Of a stretch of DNA of 64,000 bases, positions 45,230 through 54,217 are shown piece after piece. Source of the DNA: Opitutus sp. (lineage in GTDB: Bacteria > Verrucomicrobiota > Verrucomicrobiia > Opitutales > Opitutaceae). The notes under the pieces are model-generated. The model worked only from the letters and a program-made list of their open reading frames with translations, was not told the origin of the DNA and searched no databases. The stretch lies in assembly GCA_024707325.1 (NCBI GenBank), contig JANPZY010000001.1, positions 2,604,501-2,668,500 on the forward strand. The letters are read 5' to 3'. The stretch's first letter is position 1. The number at the start of each line of letters is the position of its first letter. The position numbers were made by a program, and so were the translations under genes.

Positions 45230-46881
45230 GCCTGTGGACCGATACTCGCGGCAATATGGCGGTGCTGTTCGCCATGGGCTTTGCCATTTCCGCCGTGGTC
45301 TCGGCCGTGGCGGTGGATGGCGCCGCGCTCTATCATGAGCGCCGCATGATCCAGAACGGGGTGGACCTGGCGGCCCTGGCGGCGGCCGGCAACCCGGCCG
45401 AGGCCACCGCGCTGGCCCAGGCTTCGCTGGTCGAGGCGGGATTGCTGCCCGAGGGCTCCAGCGCCGGCCTGACGGTGACGACCGGCCATTACGACCCCAA
45501 CCCGACCATTGGCCCCGCCGACCGGTTCACGCCGGGCCGGGCGCCGCTCAATGCGGTTGCGGTGCGGTTGCAGCGGCGCGGCGCGCTCTATTTCGCGCGG
45601 GGCTGGGCCGAGCCGCCTGAGCTGGGCGCCATGGCCATTGCCAGCGTGACCCCGCAAGTGTCGTTCTCGCTGGGCTCGCGCCTGGCCAGCCTCAATGGCG
45701 GCATCGCCAATGGCGTGCTCAACACGCTGCTGGGCACCAATGTCGCGCTCGATGTGATGGATTACCGGAACCTGCTCGGTGCCAAGGTGGATGCCTTCGC
45801 CTTTCTCGATGCGCTGGCCGGGCAGTTGGGCGTCACTGTCGGCACTTATGACGACCTGCTGGCGCTCGAGGCCGATCATGGCCGGCTGGCCGGGGCGCTG
45901 GCCAGCCTGCTGACGGGGGTCGAACACACCGCCATGCTGAAACTGGCCGGCTCAGCCGGGCATAATGGCAGCGTGCCACTGGCAAAGCTGTTCGACCTCG
46001 GGCCGCTGGGCGGACTGGCCATCGGCTCGGGCAGTGGAGAGGGCCTCTTTGCCGCCATTTCGGCGCTGGACCTGCTGACGGCCAGCGCCGGGCTGGGCGA
46101 TGGCGACCGGCAAGTGGCGCTGGCGCTGAGTGCCGGCATTCCGGGGCTTGTGGGCATCGATGCGCAACTGGCGATCGGCGAGCCGCCACAGGGCGGGGCG
46201 TGGTTCGCCATTGGCGGCGTGGGCAGTGTGGTGCGCACCGCCCAGTTGCGGCTGCGCGTGGTCGCCGAAATCCTGGGCAGCGGGGCGCTGGTCGGGGCGC
46301 CGATCCGCCTGCCGCTCTATCTCGAAATGGCGCAGGCCGAAGCCGTGGTGGGAGCAGCCAGTTGCCCATCGGGCGCGGGAGGCAAGGGCAGCGCCACCAT
46401 TCTCACCAGACCGGGCGTGTTGCGCCTGATGATCGGGGAGGTCGATGCTGTCAGGTTCGGCGATTTCAACACCACGCCGGTGGTGGCGCCGGCAAAGCTG
46501 GCGGAGGTCAAGCTATTGGGCATTACCGTGCTGAAAGTGCTGGCCTCGTCGCTGGTCGAAATCGCCCAGACCACGCCGGTGGCGCTCGGCTTTTCGAGCA
46601 GCGACATTGCCGGCGGGGTGGTCAGGACCGCGCGGACGACCACCATGGTGAGTTCGCTCACCGGCTCGCTGCTGGGCAATATGGTGTTTGATGTGCCGGT
46701 GCTCGGCCTGGGGCTGAACCTGACCGGGCTGACCGGCCTGCTCAACACCATCCTGGCGCCACTGACGCCGGTGCTCGACCTGACGCTGGCGCGGCTGCTC
46801 GAACCGCTGGGGCTGTCGCTGGGCGAGGCCGATGTGCTTGTCTATGGCGTGCGATGCAGCCACCCGGTGCTGGTGGGTTAG
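45226..46881 (+). CDS. TadG-like protein
   Basis: 551 residues. DTRGNMAVLFAMGFAISAVV at the N-terminus and AALYHERRMIQNGVDLAALA are the TadG/TadE-like start; the remainder is a long, Gly/Ala/Leu-rich extracytoplasmic part with repeated LxGL and LLG units (LGPLGGLAIGSGSGEG, TGLTGLLNTILAPLTPVL). No von Willebrand A-type metal site is evident, unlike many TadG proteins. Paired with the TadE-like gene. Confidence 0.82.
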   Translation: MSLWTDTRGNMAVLFAMGFAISAVVSAVAVDGAALYHERRMIQNGVDLAALAAAGNPAEATALAQASLVEAGLLPEGSSAGLTVTTGHYDPNPTIGPADRFTPGRAPLNAVAVRLQRRGALYFARGWAEPPELGAMAIASVTPQVSFSLGSRLASLNGGIANGVLNTLLGTNVALDVMDYRNLLGAKVDAFAFLDALAGQLGVTVGTYDDLLALEADHGRLAGALASLLTGVEHTAMLKLAGSAGHNGSVPLAKLFDLGPLGGLAIGSGSGEGLFAAISALDLLTASAGLGDGDRQVALALSAGIPGLVGIDAQLAIGEPPQGGAWFAIGGVGSVVRTAQLRLRVVAEILGSGALVGAPIRLPLYLEMAQAEAVVGAASCPSGAGGKGSATILTRPGVLRLMIGEVDAVRFGDFNTTPVVAPAKLAEVKLLGITVLKVLASSLVEIAQTTPVALGFSSSDIAGGVVRTARTTTMVSSLTGSLLGNMVFDVPVLGLGLNLTGLTGLLNTILAPLTPVLDLTLARLLEPLGLSLGEADVLVYGVRCSHPVLVG

Positions 46882-46953
46882 GGAGGCATATTTTGGCGCC
46901 GCAATTCGGAGGCACCTTGGGTGTTCAATTGTTCGTTCGTCCGGTGCGTGTGG

Positions 46954-47061
46954 CTACCCCCACCCTTGATCCCTCCCCACAAGGGGGAGGGAGACGATGA
47001 ACACGGACCTCTGAGCTGGCGCCTCCCTCCCCTCGATGGGGAGGGATTGAGGGTGGGGTGA
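46954..47061. repeat. Inverted pair of REP-like repeats (family B)
   Basis: CCCCCACCCTTGATCCCTCC ... CACAAGGGGGAGGGAG, then about 30 bases on GCCTCCCTCCCCTCGATGGGGAGGG ... TTGAGGGTGGGG in the opposite sense. The pair could fold as one large hairpin. Confidence 0.8.
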
Positions 47062-47091
47062 TGGGAGCCACAGAAATCCGAAGTGGACCGT

Positions 47092-47265
47092 TCAGCGCGT
47101 CGGCAGGGCGGCGGAATCGCCGGCGGGGCGGATCAGGGTGCGGGTCACCAGCGGGGCTGGTGGCGGGGCGAGCGTCAACTGGCTGGTGGCGGTGGCATCG
47201 CGGGCCAGCCAGGCATTGAAGGCGCCCGACAGCCTTTGCCGCCAATGCCGCATCTGTCCGATCAT
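47092..47265 (-). CDS. Small hypothetical protein
   Basis: 57 residues, starting MIGQMRHWRQRLSGAFNAWL, ATG 47265 with GGGGGGATGG upstream. N-terminal amphipathic basic helix, Pro-rich middle, no membrane segment. No family recognised. It lies divergent from the response-regulator gene. Support is only the ribosome site and sensible length. Confidence 0.4.
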   Translation of the reverse strand: MIGQMRHWRQRLSGAFNAWLARDATATSQLTLAPPPAPLVTRTLIRPAGDSAALPTR

Positions 47266-47405
47266 GGTTCCATCCCCCCGGTTGACCAGTCGTTGGGGCG
47301 GACCATAGGAGGGCGGGGAGGCCGGCGGGATACCATGAAAGGGGTATCGGGTCGGCGGGCATCCCGACTATAGTTCGGCTCGGGGCAGGCTGGCAGGAGC
47401 GGGGT

Positions 47406-48077
47406 ATGACGAACGGGCCGGAGGGGGCGCCGCTGCGGATCGTTCTGGTCGAGGACGACGAACCGATCCGCCGGCGGCTGGCCGAACTCATCACCGACTG
47501 GTCCGGCGCCACATTGGTGGCCACCTGCGCCACGCTGGCCGAAGCGCTGGCGGCGATCGAGGCGCAGAGCTTCGACCTGCTCGTCACCGATCTGAAACTG
47601 CCCGACGGCAACGGCATCGAGGCGATCCGGCTGGTCGGCAAGCTACAGCCGCAGGCCGAATGCATGGTGATTTCGGTGCTGACCGACGAGCGCTCGGTGC
47701 TCGACGCCATCGAGGCGGGGGCAGCGGGCTATCTGCTCAAGGATGCCGAAGCGCTCGACCTGATCGAGGCGATCACCGACCTGATGGCGGGGCGTTCGCC
47801 GATTTCGTCGCGCATTGCCCGCGTGCTGGTGCGCCGGCTCGCCGAACGGGGGGAAAGCAGCGGGACGGAGGAGGACAGGCCGAGCCTGACGCCGCGGGAA
47901 ATGGATATCCTGTGGGGCATTGCCAAGGGCTTTACCTATGGCGAGCTGGCCGAGCGGCTGAGCATGTCGCGCCAGACCGTGCCGGTGCATATCCGCAATA
48001 TCTACCGCAAGCTACAGGCCTCCAATCGCAGCGAGGCGGTGTTCGAAGCCACGCGGCTGGGGCTGATCAGGCTATGA
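47406..48077 (+). CDS. NarL/LuxR-type response regulator
   Basis: 223 residues. Receiver domain with LVEDDEP and phospho-acceptor Asp about 62 in LLVTDLKLPDGNG, then LLKDAEALDL (switch Lys), and a C-terminal LuxR HTH: LTPREMDILWGIAKGFTYGE then LAERLSMSRQTVPVHIRNIY. The sensor kinase gene starts inside its stop codon region (ATGA), so the pair is one unit. Signal unknown. Confidence 0.93.
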   Translation: MTNGPEGAPLRIVLVEDDEPIRRRLAELITDWSGATLVATCATLAEALAAIEAQSFDLLVTDLKLPDGNGIEAIRLVGKLQPQAECMVISVLTDERSVLDAIEAGAAGYLLKDAEALDLIEAITDLMAGRSPISSRIARVLVRRLAERGESSGTEEDRPSLTPREMDILWGIAKGFTYGELAERLSMSRQTVPVHIRNIYRKLQASNRSEAVFEATRLGLIRL

Positions 48078-49888
48078 GGCCAGCCGGACTGGCAGGACCG
48101 GCTTTGCTGCTGGTGGCGCTGACGCTGCTGCTGGCCAGCATGCCGGCCTGGCTGCACCTGCCGCTGCCGGACAATGGGCTGGTGCTGACGCAGGCAGCGC
48201 TGGTGGTGGATGATGGGAAGGTGCAGGCGGTGACGTTGCCCCATACGGTGCGGACGCCCGAGCCCGGACGCGCAGTGATCCGCTATGAGATGGAATTCCA
48301 ATTGCAGGCGCAGCTCGAACGGGCGCAGACCGTCTATATCCCGGCGGCGCGGCACCCGCTTTCCGTCGCGGTGAATGATCGGGCGGTGCAGTTGCCGGCC
48401 GATTCGCCGTGGCTGCAGCAGGCGCAGGGCTATACGAGCCTGCTGCGCGTGCCGGCCGACTATCTGGTTCAAGGCGAAAACCACATCGTGGTGACATTGG
48501 TGCGGCGCGATGCGGCCATCCCCTTCTATCTGAGCCCGGTCCATATCGAGGCCGGCGCCGGGCTGGATCGCTCGCCATGGCTGGCGCTGGCCATGGCCGG
48601 ACAGGGGCGCATCGCCGCCTTCGTGCTGCATCTGGTGGTATTGCTGGGGCTGCTGACGCTGTGGACGGCGCGGCGGCACGATCCGCTGTTCCGCTGGCTG
48701 GCGCTGATCGGCAGTACGACGCTGCTGGCCAACCTGCTCGATATCGCCCAGGTGCTGGACGGATTTGCCTCCTGGGCGCCGGCCCAACACGTATTGATGT
48801 GCGCCTTCGGCCTGATGGCGCTGGGCGTGGCGCTGGCGGCGGCGGAACGCCCGACGCCGCGCTGGCTGGCGCCGGCCATGATCGTGCTGCCGCTATTGCT
48901 GCTCGGGCTGGGCCTGCTGCTGGGGGAGCGACCGCTGCTGGTGACCGGCATCAGCGCCGGCATCGCCATTGGCGGGCATATCGTGGCCACCGTGCTGCTG
49001 GCGACCAGTTTCCTGCGCACCGGGCGGTGGGACCAGGGATTGCTGGCCGTGCCGTTCTTTCTCGTCGCCTGGATCGGGCTGGGGGACATGATGGTCGTGA
49101 CCGGGCTGCGCGAAGCGCCGTTCCTGCTGACCAATTATGTGCGGCCGCTGACCCTGCTGACCATCGTCATCGTGCTGATGCGGCGGCTGGCCAACAGCCT
49201 CAACAGCCTGGACGAGGCCAATGACCTGCTGCGCCACAAGCTGAACGAGCAGGAGCGGCAATTGTCGTCGCTGCATGCGCGGGAGCGCCGGCGCGCCGCC
49301 GAGGCGGTGCTGGAGGATGAGCGCGAGCGGCTGACGCGCGACCTGCATGACGGGCTGAGCGGGCATCTGGTATCGATCATCGCGCTCAGCGAACGGGGCG
49401 CCGATGCCGCCACGATCGAGCGCTCGGCTCGCGCGGCGCTTGACGACCTGCGGCTGGTGATCAATTCGCTCGATGTCGGCGACGAGGACCTGCCGCTGGC
49501 TTTGGCCGGCTTCCGCGAGCGGCTGGAGCCGCAACTGCGCCGGCTGGGCGTGGGGCTCGACTGGTCGATGGAAAAGCTGCCTGAAATCGGCGGGGTGACG
49601 CCGGGCAATGCGCTATCGGTGCTGCGCATCATGCAGGAAGCGGTGACCAATGCGCTCAAGCACGGCCCGGCGCGGCATATCCGCATCGAGGGGCAGCGGG
49701 GCTATGGCGGCGCGGCCGTAATCGCGGTGGCCAATGACGGCGGCGGGGGCGAAGCGGCGCGGGCCGGACATGGGCTGAGCAATATGAGCCGCCGGGCCCG
49801 CTCGATCGGCGGCGACGCCGTGTTCGAACGGCTGGAGGGCGAGGCGATCATGCGCCTGACCCTGCCGCCGCGACTGCTGGACGCCTAG
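48074..49888 (+). CDS. Sensor histidine kinase (HisKA_3) with a periplasmic beta-rich domain and seven membrane segments
   Basis: About 604 residues from ATG 48074. One N-terminal membrane segment or signal, a periplasmic domain of about 150 residues (residues about 28-175, beta-strand pattern with YIPAARHPLSVAVNDRAVQL), then about seven membrane segments to residue 385: a 7TMR-DISM-like layout. Next a coiled coil, then the HisKA_3 box RERLTRDLHDGLSGHLVSI (His about 425) and an HATPase domain with MQEAVTNALKHGPARH and GHGLSNMSRRARSIGG. Cognate to the NarL-type regulator upstream. Confidence 0.88.
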   Translation: MRPAGLAGPALLLVALTLLLASMPAWLHLPLPDNGLVLTQAALVVDDGKVQAVTLPHTVRTPEPGRAVIRYEMEFQLQAQLERAQTVYIPAARHPLSVAVNDRAVQLPADSPWLQQAQGYTSLLRVPADYLVQGENHIVVTLVRRDAAIPFYLSPVHIEAGAGLDRSPWLALAMAGQGRIAAFVLHLVVLLGLLTLWTARRHDPLFRWLALIGSTTLLANLLDIAQVLDGFASWAPAQHVLMCAFGLMALGVALAAAERPTPRWLAPAMIVLPLLLLGLGLLLGERPLLVTGISAGIAIGGHIVATVLLATSFLRTGRWDQGLLAVPFFLVAWIGLGDMMVVTGLREAPFLLTNYVRPLTLLTIVIVLMRRLANSLNSLDEANDLLRHKLNEQERQLSSLHARERRRAAEAVLEDERERLTRDLHDGLSGHLVSIIALSERGADAATIERSARAALDDLRLVINSLDVGDEDLPLALAGFRERLEPQLRRLGVGLDWSMEKLPEIGGVTPGNALSVLRIMQEAVTNALKHGPARHIRIEGQRGYGGAAVIAVANDGGGGEAARAGHGLSNMSRRARSIGGDAVFERLEGEAIMRLTLPPRLLDA

Positions 49889-50083
49889 GGCTTTTGGGGC
49901 CCCCGCGCTCCCAGCCTCGTGGTTCGACAGGCTCACCATGAGGCCTCCGATAGGTGAGTGCTTCAGCCCCGGGCGCCGGCTCCGGCGGATTCTCCTCGCT
50001 TCGGGCAGGCCGGGGGACTATGCAATTGCGCTTGCTCTTCGCATAATATATCAAGCAATTCCTTTTTAATTCGAGTCGTTGCC
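49889..50083. repeat. Gap with a GGTTCGACAGGCTCACC-type repeat
   Basis: Contains GTGGTTCGACAGGCTCACCATGAGG (about 49919-49943), a short repeat seen in many alphaproteobacterial genomes, followed by an AT-rich stretch (50041-50072) that likely holds the MFS promoter. Confidence 0.5.
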
Positions 50084-51508
50084 ATGACCGATTCCTCCCA
50101 AAGCAGTTGGGCCGAAATTTTCACGCCCCGTTTCGCGACGGTGACGCTGATCCTGTGCCTGGGCGTGGCGCTGCTGGCGTTCAACGCCTTTCTCGCCTCG
50201 ATCTCGCTGCCGACCGCCGTGCAGGAAATGGGTGGGGTGGCGCTGATCTCGTGGGCGCTGACGCTGTTCCTGGTCTTTGCCATTGTCGGCGGGTCCGGCG
50301 CGGCCCTGCTCAAGCAGAGGCTGGGCGCGCGCACGGCGCTGCTGGCTTCGGCCGGCGTTTTCCTGGCAGGCACGGTGGTGGCCGCCACGGCCACATCCAT
50401 GGAGCAGGTGCTCGTGGGGCGAGCCCTGCAGGGGCTGGGCGAAGGGGTGGTGTCGGCCATCTGTTTCGCGCTGATCCCGGAGCTGTTTCCGTCGCGGCTG
50501 GTGCCCAAAGTGTTCGGGCTGCAGGCGATGATCTGGGCCATTGCGGCCTTTGGCGGGCCGGCGGTGGCGGGGCTGTTGACCGAGCTGGTCTCCTGGCGCG
50601 CGGCATTTCTCGTCAATGTGCCGCTGGTGCTGCTGTTTGCCGCCATGGTGACGGTGAAAGTGCCGGCTCATTCGCCCGAGGACCGCAAGGTGGTGAGTTT
50701 TCCGGGCATTCGCCTGCTGACCATCGGCGCGGCGATCATGCTGGTGGCTTTGGCCGGGCTGGCGCAGCCGCTGGCGGCGACGGGCCTGTTGATCGCGGCC
50801 GCGGCACTGCTGGTGCTGGTGGTGTGGCTCGATGCCCGCGCGACGGATCGGCTGATGCCGCCCGATGCGTTCCGGCCGATATCGGTGGTGGGCACCGGAC
50901 TGTGGATGGTGCTGCTGATCAATGTCGCCGGCGCCGGTTCGGCGGTCTATCTGGTGCTGGTGGTGCAGGAAATGTGGGGCTATGGCCCCACCGCGGCGGG
51001 CGCCCTGGCGGCCACGCTGGCCGTGGCCTGGAGCGCATCGGCGATCCTGGTGGCCAATGTGCGCAGCAAGGAGACGCGCAAGACCCTGATCCGGCTGGGG
51101 CCGGCGATGATCGGCGCGGGACTGCTGCTGGTGCTGGCCGGGCTGGAGCTGGACCAGGTGGCTATCGTGGTGGCCGGGCAATTGATCATCGGCTCAGGCT
51201 TCGGCACCTGCAACGGCTATCTGAACCTGACGATGATGGAGGCCGCCAGCGACGCCGAACGCGACCGCACCTCGGCGCTGATGCCGACGACGCAATCGGC
51301 GGGCAATGCGATCGGCGCGGCGCTGGCCGGTGTCGCCGCCAATTCGGCGGGCATGGCCGACGCCGTCTCGGCCGTGGAGATCAAGCTGGCCGTGATGCCG
51401 ATCTATGTGCTGGGCGCGGCCATGGCCGCCCTGGCCTTTGCGGCGGCGTGGCGCATGGTGAGCATGATACGGCCGCAGGACGTGAATTCGAGCTTTGCGG
51501 CGGGGTAG
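50084..51508 (+). CDS. MFS transporter (DHA2/EmrB-like drug-proton antiporter type)
   Basis: 474 residues, about 14 membrane segments. FNAFLASISLPTAVQEMGG, then GRALQGLGEGVVSAICFALI and PELFPSRLVPKVFGLQAMIW and FGGPAVAGLLTELVSWRAAF with LVNVPL are the conserved loops of the 14-helix MFS exporters. ATG 50084 (not the 49958 start, which lacks a ribosome site and precedes the promoter-like AT tract). Substrate unknown. Confidence 0.88.
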   Translation: MTDSSQSSWAEIFTPRFATVTLILCLGVALLAFNAFLASISLPTAVQEMGGVALISWALTLFLVFAIVGGSGAALLKQRLGARTALLASAGVFLAGTVVAATATSMEQVLVGRALQGLGEGVVSAICFALIPELFPSRLVPKVFGLQAMIWAIAAFGGPAVAGLLTELVSWRAAFLVNVPLVLLFAAMVTVKVPAHSPEDRKVVSFPGIRLLTIGAAIMLVALAGLAQPLAATGLLIAAAALLVLVVWLDARATDRLMPPDAFRPISVVGTGLWMVLLINVAGAGSAVYLVLVVQEMWGYGPTAAGALAATLAVAWSASAILVANVRSKETRKTLIRLGPAMIGAGLLLVLAGLELDQVAIVVAGQLIIGSGFGTCNGYLNLTMMEAASDAERDRTSALMPTTQSAGNAIGAALAGVAANSAGMADAVSAVEIKLAVMPIYVLGAAMAALAFAAAWRMVSMIRPQDVNSSFAAG

Positions 51509-51521
51509 ATCTCTTAACCCC

Positions 51522-51630
51522 CTCCATTCCTCCCCCTGATAGGGGAGGAATGGATCGGGATTTGGTACCATGTTGCCCTGTCCACTGGGCGGCTCCTCCC
51601 CCTATCAGGGGGAGGTTGGGGAGGACGGAA
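51522..51630. repeat. Inverted pair of REP-like repeats (family B)
   Basis: CCATTCCTCCCCCTGATAGGGGAGGAATGG (self-complementary) and, 30 bases on, CTCCTCCCCCTATCAGGGGGAGG. Between the convergent MFS and peroxiredoxin genes. Confidence 0.75.
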
Positions 51631-51660
51631 AAGAAAAGGGCGGTGAATGAACCACCGCCC
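51631..51660 (-). terminator. Terminator of the peroxiredoxin gene
   Basis: GGGCGGTG / CACCGCCC stem (51638-51660), followed on the minus strand by TTTTCTTTT; 33 bases beyond the peroxiredoxin stop. Confidence 0.85.
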
Positions 51661-51693
51661 AGTTTTGTCAGGGAGAAAACGTTGTGCGCGCTC

Positions 51694-52329
51694 TTACGCG
51701 CGGGGCTGGGGAACAATGCGCAGATAGGGCTTGGGTTCCTTCCAGCCATTGGGGAACTTTTCCCTGGCGGCATCATTCGACAGGGAGCTGGCGATGATGA
51801 CATCCTCGCCATTCTTCCAGTTGACCGGGGTGGCCACGGAGTGGTTGGCGGTGAGCTGAAGGCTGTCGATGACGCGCAGCACTTCATCGAAATTGCGGCC
51901 GGTGGAGGCCGGATATTCGATCTTGAGCTTCACCTTCTTGTCCGGGCCGATGACGAAGACCGAACGCACGGTCAGCGTGTTGTCGGCATTGGGATGGATC
52001 ATGTCATAGAGGCGGGCGACTTCGCCCTCGGTGTCGGCCAGCAGCGGGAAATTGAGGGCGGTGCCCTGGGTTTCCTCGATATCCTTGGCCCAGCCGCCGT
52101 GATCCTCGAGCTTGTCGACGGAAAGGCCCAGCACCTTGACGCCGCGCTTGTCGAATTCGGGCTTCAGCTTGGCGGTATAGCCCAGCTCGGTGGTGCAGAC
52201 GGGGGTGAAATTCTTGGGGTGGCTGAACAGCACAGCCCAATGGCCGTCGATATAATCATAGAAATGGATCGGGCCTTCGGTGCTGTCGATGGTGAAATCG
52301 GGGGCGGTATCGCCAATCAGAATTGCCAT
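51694..52329 (-). CDS. 1-Cys peroxiredoxin (Prx6 type)
   Basis: 211 residues. Peroxidatic Cys45 in HPKNFTPVCTTELG; no resolving cysteine; long C-terminal domain with VATPVNWKNGEDVIIASSLS and the ending PKPYLRIV typical of the Prx6/AhpC-TSA 1-Cys subfamily. Reduces hydrogen peroxide and organic peroxides in the cytoplasm. ATG 52329. Single-gene unit with its own terminator. Confidence 0.95.
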   Translation of the reverse strand: MAILIGDTAPDFTIDSTEGPIHFYDYIDGHWAVLFSHPKNFTPVCTTELGYTAKLKPEFDKRGVKVLGLSVDKLEDHGGWAKDIEETQGTALNFPLLADTEGEVARLYDMIHPNADNTLTVRSVFVIGPDKKVKLKIEYPASTGRNFDEVLRVIDSLQLTANHSVATPVNWKNGEDVIIASSLSNDAAREKFPNGWKEPKPYLRIVPQPRA

Positions 52330-52505
52330 GTCTTGATCCCTAGCGGGCCAGCATCGGGCCCCTACTCGCTTTAACAAGAGAATATCGTCTTCCCGGCCGC
52401 AGCAATGCAGCGGCCGGAAGCGAAATCCTTTTATGTTTTTGCCGCGCCGGTACGCCATGGCGTTCCAACGAAAAGGTGCGGCGGAGGATAGGGCAGGAAA
52501 GCGCT

Positions 52506-53006
52506 TCAGCGCGTGGCGGGAGCGCCGTTGGTCCAGGTGACCTGCTCGGTGGCGAGGGGAATGACCGAAAGGCTCATCTTGCCGGTGCCCTGCTGGATCT
52601 CGCGGGCATGGGCCAGGTAGATCAGCGCATTGTTGGCCTGGTCATCGTAGACGCGGGTGACGCGCAGCGACTTCCAGATCAGCGAGCGCCCTTCCTTGAA
52701 GATTTCCTCGCCGCCGGCACGGGTATTGATATCGCCGATGGTGATCGGCCCGGTGACAGAGCAATCGAGCGCCGAATAGGAGGGGTCCTCGAACCAGTTG
52801 CCCTGCTGCAGGCGATCGATGAAGGAGCGGTTGAAATAGGCCAGGTGGCAGACGACGCCATCGACTTCCGGATCGGCCACCGCATCGATGGCGATATCAT
52901 TGCCGGTCCAGTCGACCCCGACGCTGCCCACTTCGCGGCTGTCGCCACAGGCGGCAAGGGTGACGGCAAGGGCGGCAGTCATGGCGATTGCGGCGAGGCG
53001 GTTCAT
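52506..53006 (-). CDS. creA: CreA family protein (probable lipoprotein)
   Basis: 166 residues. Export signal ending LAVTLAACGDS, a lipobox-like LAAC. Conserved CreA blocks: EVGSVGVDWTGNDIAIDAVA, DPEVDGVVCHLAYF, FEDPSYSALDCSVTGPITIG and KSLRVTRVYDDQANNALIYL. Function of CreA is not established. ATG 53006. Confidence 0.92.
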   Translation of the reverse strand: MNRLAAIAMTAALAVTLAACGDSREVGSVGVDWTGNDIAIDAVADPEVDGVVCHLAYFNRSFIDRLQQGNWFEDPSYSALDCSVTGPITIGDINTRAGGEEIFKEGRSLIWKSLRVTRVYDDQANNALIYLAHAREIQQGTGKMSLSVIPLATEQVTWTNGAPATR

Positions 53007-53082
53007 GGGCAGGCTCCCCTGGTTGCGGGGATTAGATGGGATGTTTGGGGGTGAGTGCAATGGGCGGGGCACAAATGAGCCT

Positions 53083-53182
53083 CATCCTCGGTCGTCATCC
53101 TCGGGCTTGACCCGAGGAGACTTCACTTGTGCCAGCGTTTCGCAAGTGCAGAGCCCTCGGGTCAGGCCCGAGGGTAACGCGC
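53083..53182. repeat. Inverted pair of CGTCATCCTCGGGCTTGACCCGAGG-type repeats
   Basis: GTCATCCTCGGGCTTGACCCGAGG at the left and CCCTCGGGTCAGGCCCGAGGGTAACG at the right, in opposite orientation. A single related copy lies at about 37955-37983 (GTCACCCTCGGGCC...CCCGAGGG). Gap between CreA and the ABC permease. Confidence 0.75.
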
Positions 53183-53194
53183 GGTGTTGGTTGC

Positions 53195-53995
53195 CTAGTA
53201 GCTGCGCTCTTTCAGATATCGCTCCAGCAGGCGCACCAGCAGGGACAGCGAAATGGTCATGGTGAGATAGAGGAAGGCCACGACATTGTAGGTTTCGAAG
53301 AACAGGAACGTGCCCGAGGAATAGACCTTGCCGAGCTGGGTAATATCCTGCACGCCGAGGGCCGAGACCAGGGCGGAATCCTTGATCATCGAGACGAAGT
53401 CATTGGCCAGCGGCGGCAGAATGGTGCGCAGGGCCTGGGGGAAGGTGACGAGGCGGAAGCATTTCCAGCGGGAAAGGCCGAGCGAGCGCGCCGCTTCGAG
53501 CTGGCCGCGATCGACAGATTCTATCCCCGCGCGGAAAATCTCGGCGATAAAGGCAGAATAGCAGATGGTGAGCGCGACGATGGCGCGCCAGACGAAATCG
53601 AACTGGCGGATGGTGACCACGGTATCGAAGGGCTGCAGCAGCCAGTTGAGGCCGGCTACCATGCCGGGAGCGCCGACAAAGGCGACGTAGAACAGGAAGA
53701 CCAGCACGGGAATGCCGCGGATGATTTCCACGTAGAAGGTGGCGATCTCGCGCAGGATGCGGTTGCCCGAAGTGCGGGCCAGGGCGACGAGCAGGCCGAT
53801 CAGCGTGGCCGATGTGAAGGCGACCAGCGTGACCCAGATGGTGGTGAGGACGCCGCTGGAGAGGGCCCGGAAGATTTGGCTATAGCCGGCATCATTGGTG
53901 ATGGCCCAGAGCCCGGTGACAAAGAGCAGCCCGATGGCGAGCAGCCACCAGGGGATGCGGGCGAAGATGGAGGGACGGCGGGGGATGTAGGTCAT
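53195..53995 (-). CDS. Polar amino-acid ABC transporter permease (HisM/GlnP type)
   Basis: 266 residues, about five membrane segments. [40 protein letters not shown], the loop [20 protein letters not shown] and [20 protein letters not shown] are family-typical (EAA loop). Lies downstream of the binding-protein gene on the same strand; an ATPase gene is missing from this cluster. Confidence 0.9.
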   Translation of the reverse strand: MTYIPRRPSIFARIPWWLLAIGLLFVTGLWAITNDAGYSQIFRALSSGVLTTIWVTLVAFTSATLIGLLVALARTSGNRILREIATFYVEIIRGIPVLVFLFYVAFVGAPGMVAGLNWLLQPFDTVVTIRQFDFVWRAIVALTICYSAFIAEIFRAGIESVDRGQLEAARSLGLSRWKCFRLVTFPQALRTILPPLANDFVSMIKDSALVSALGVQDITQLGKVYSSGTFLFFETYNVVAFLYLTMTISLSLLVRLLERYLKERSY

Positions 53996-54027
53996 GGTGT
54001 TTTATTTGCCCCGCAGGCTCAGTCGTT

Positions 54028-54182
54028 CTTCCCTCCCCCTTGTGGGGAGGGATCGAGGGTGGGGGTGTCGAGGGTGCCACAGGCGCCGAGTTTGTGGAGC
54101 CCTCGACACCCCCACCCTGCTCGATTCAACGGACTTAGCAAGCTAAGTCCTATCTCGCTTCCCTCCCCACAAGGGGGAGGGA
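54028..54182. repeat. REP-like repeats (family B) with nested inverted repeats between permease and binding-protein genes
   Basis: CCTCCCCCTTGTGGGGAGGG...GATCGAGGGTGGGGG at the left and ...CCCCCACCCTGCTCGA ... CCCTCCCCACAAGGGGGAGGG at the right, inverted. Inside: GGGTGGGGGTGTCGAGGGT pairing with CCCTCGACACCCCCACCC, and a perfect 9-bp hairpin GGACTTAGC-AA-GCTAAGTCC (54131-54150). May stabilise or shorten the binding-protein mRNA. Confidence 0.8.
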
Positions 54183-54217
54183 GGGTGCTGACTGATGGAT
54201 CGTAATCGGACCGACGC

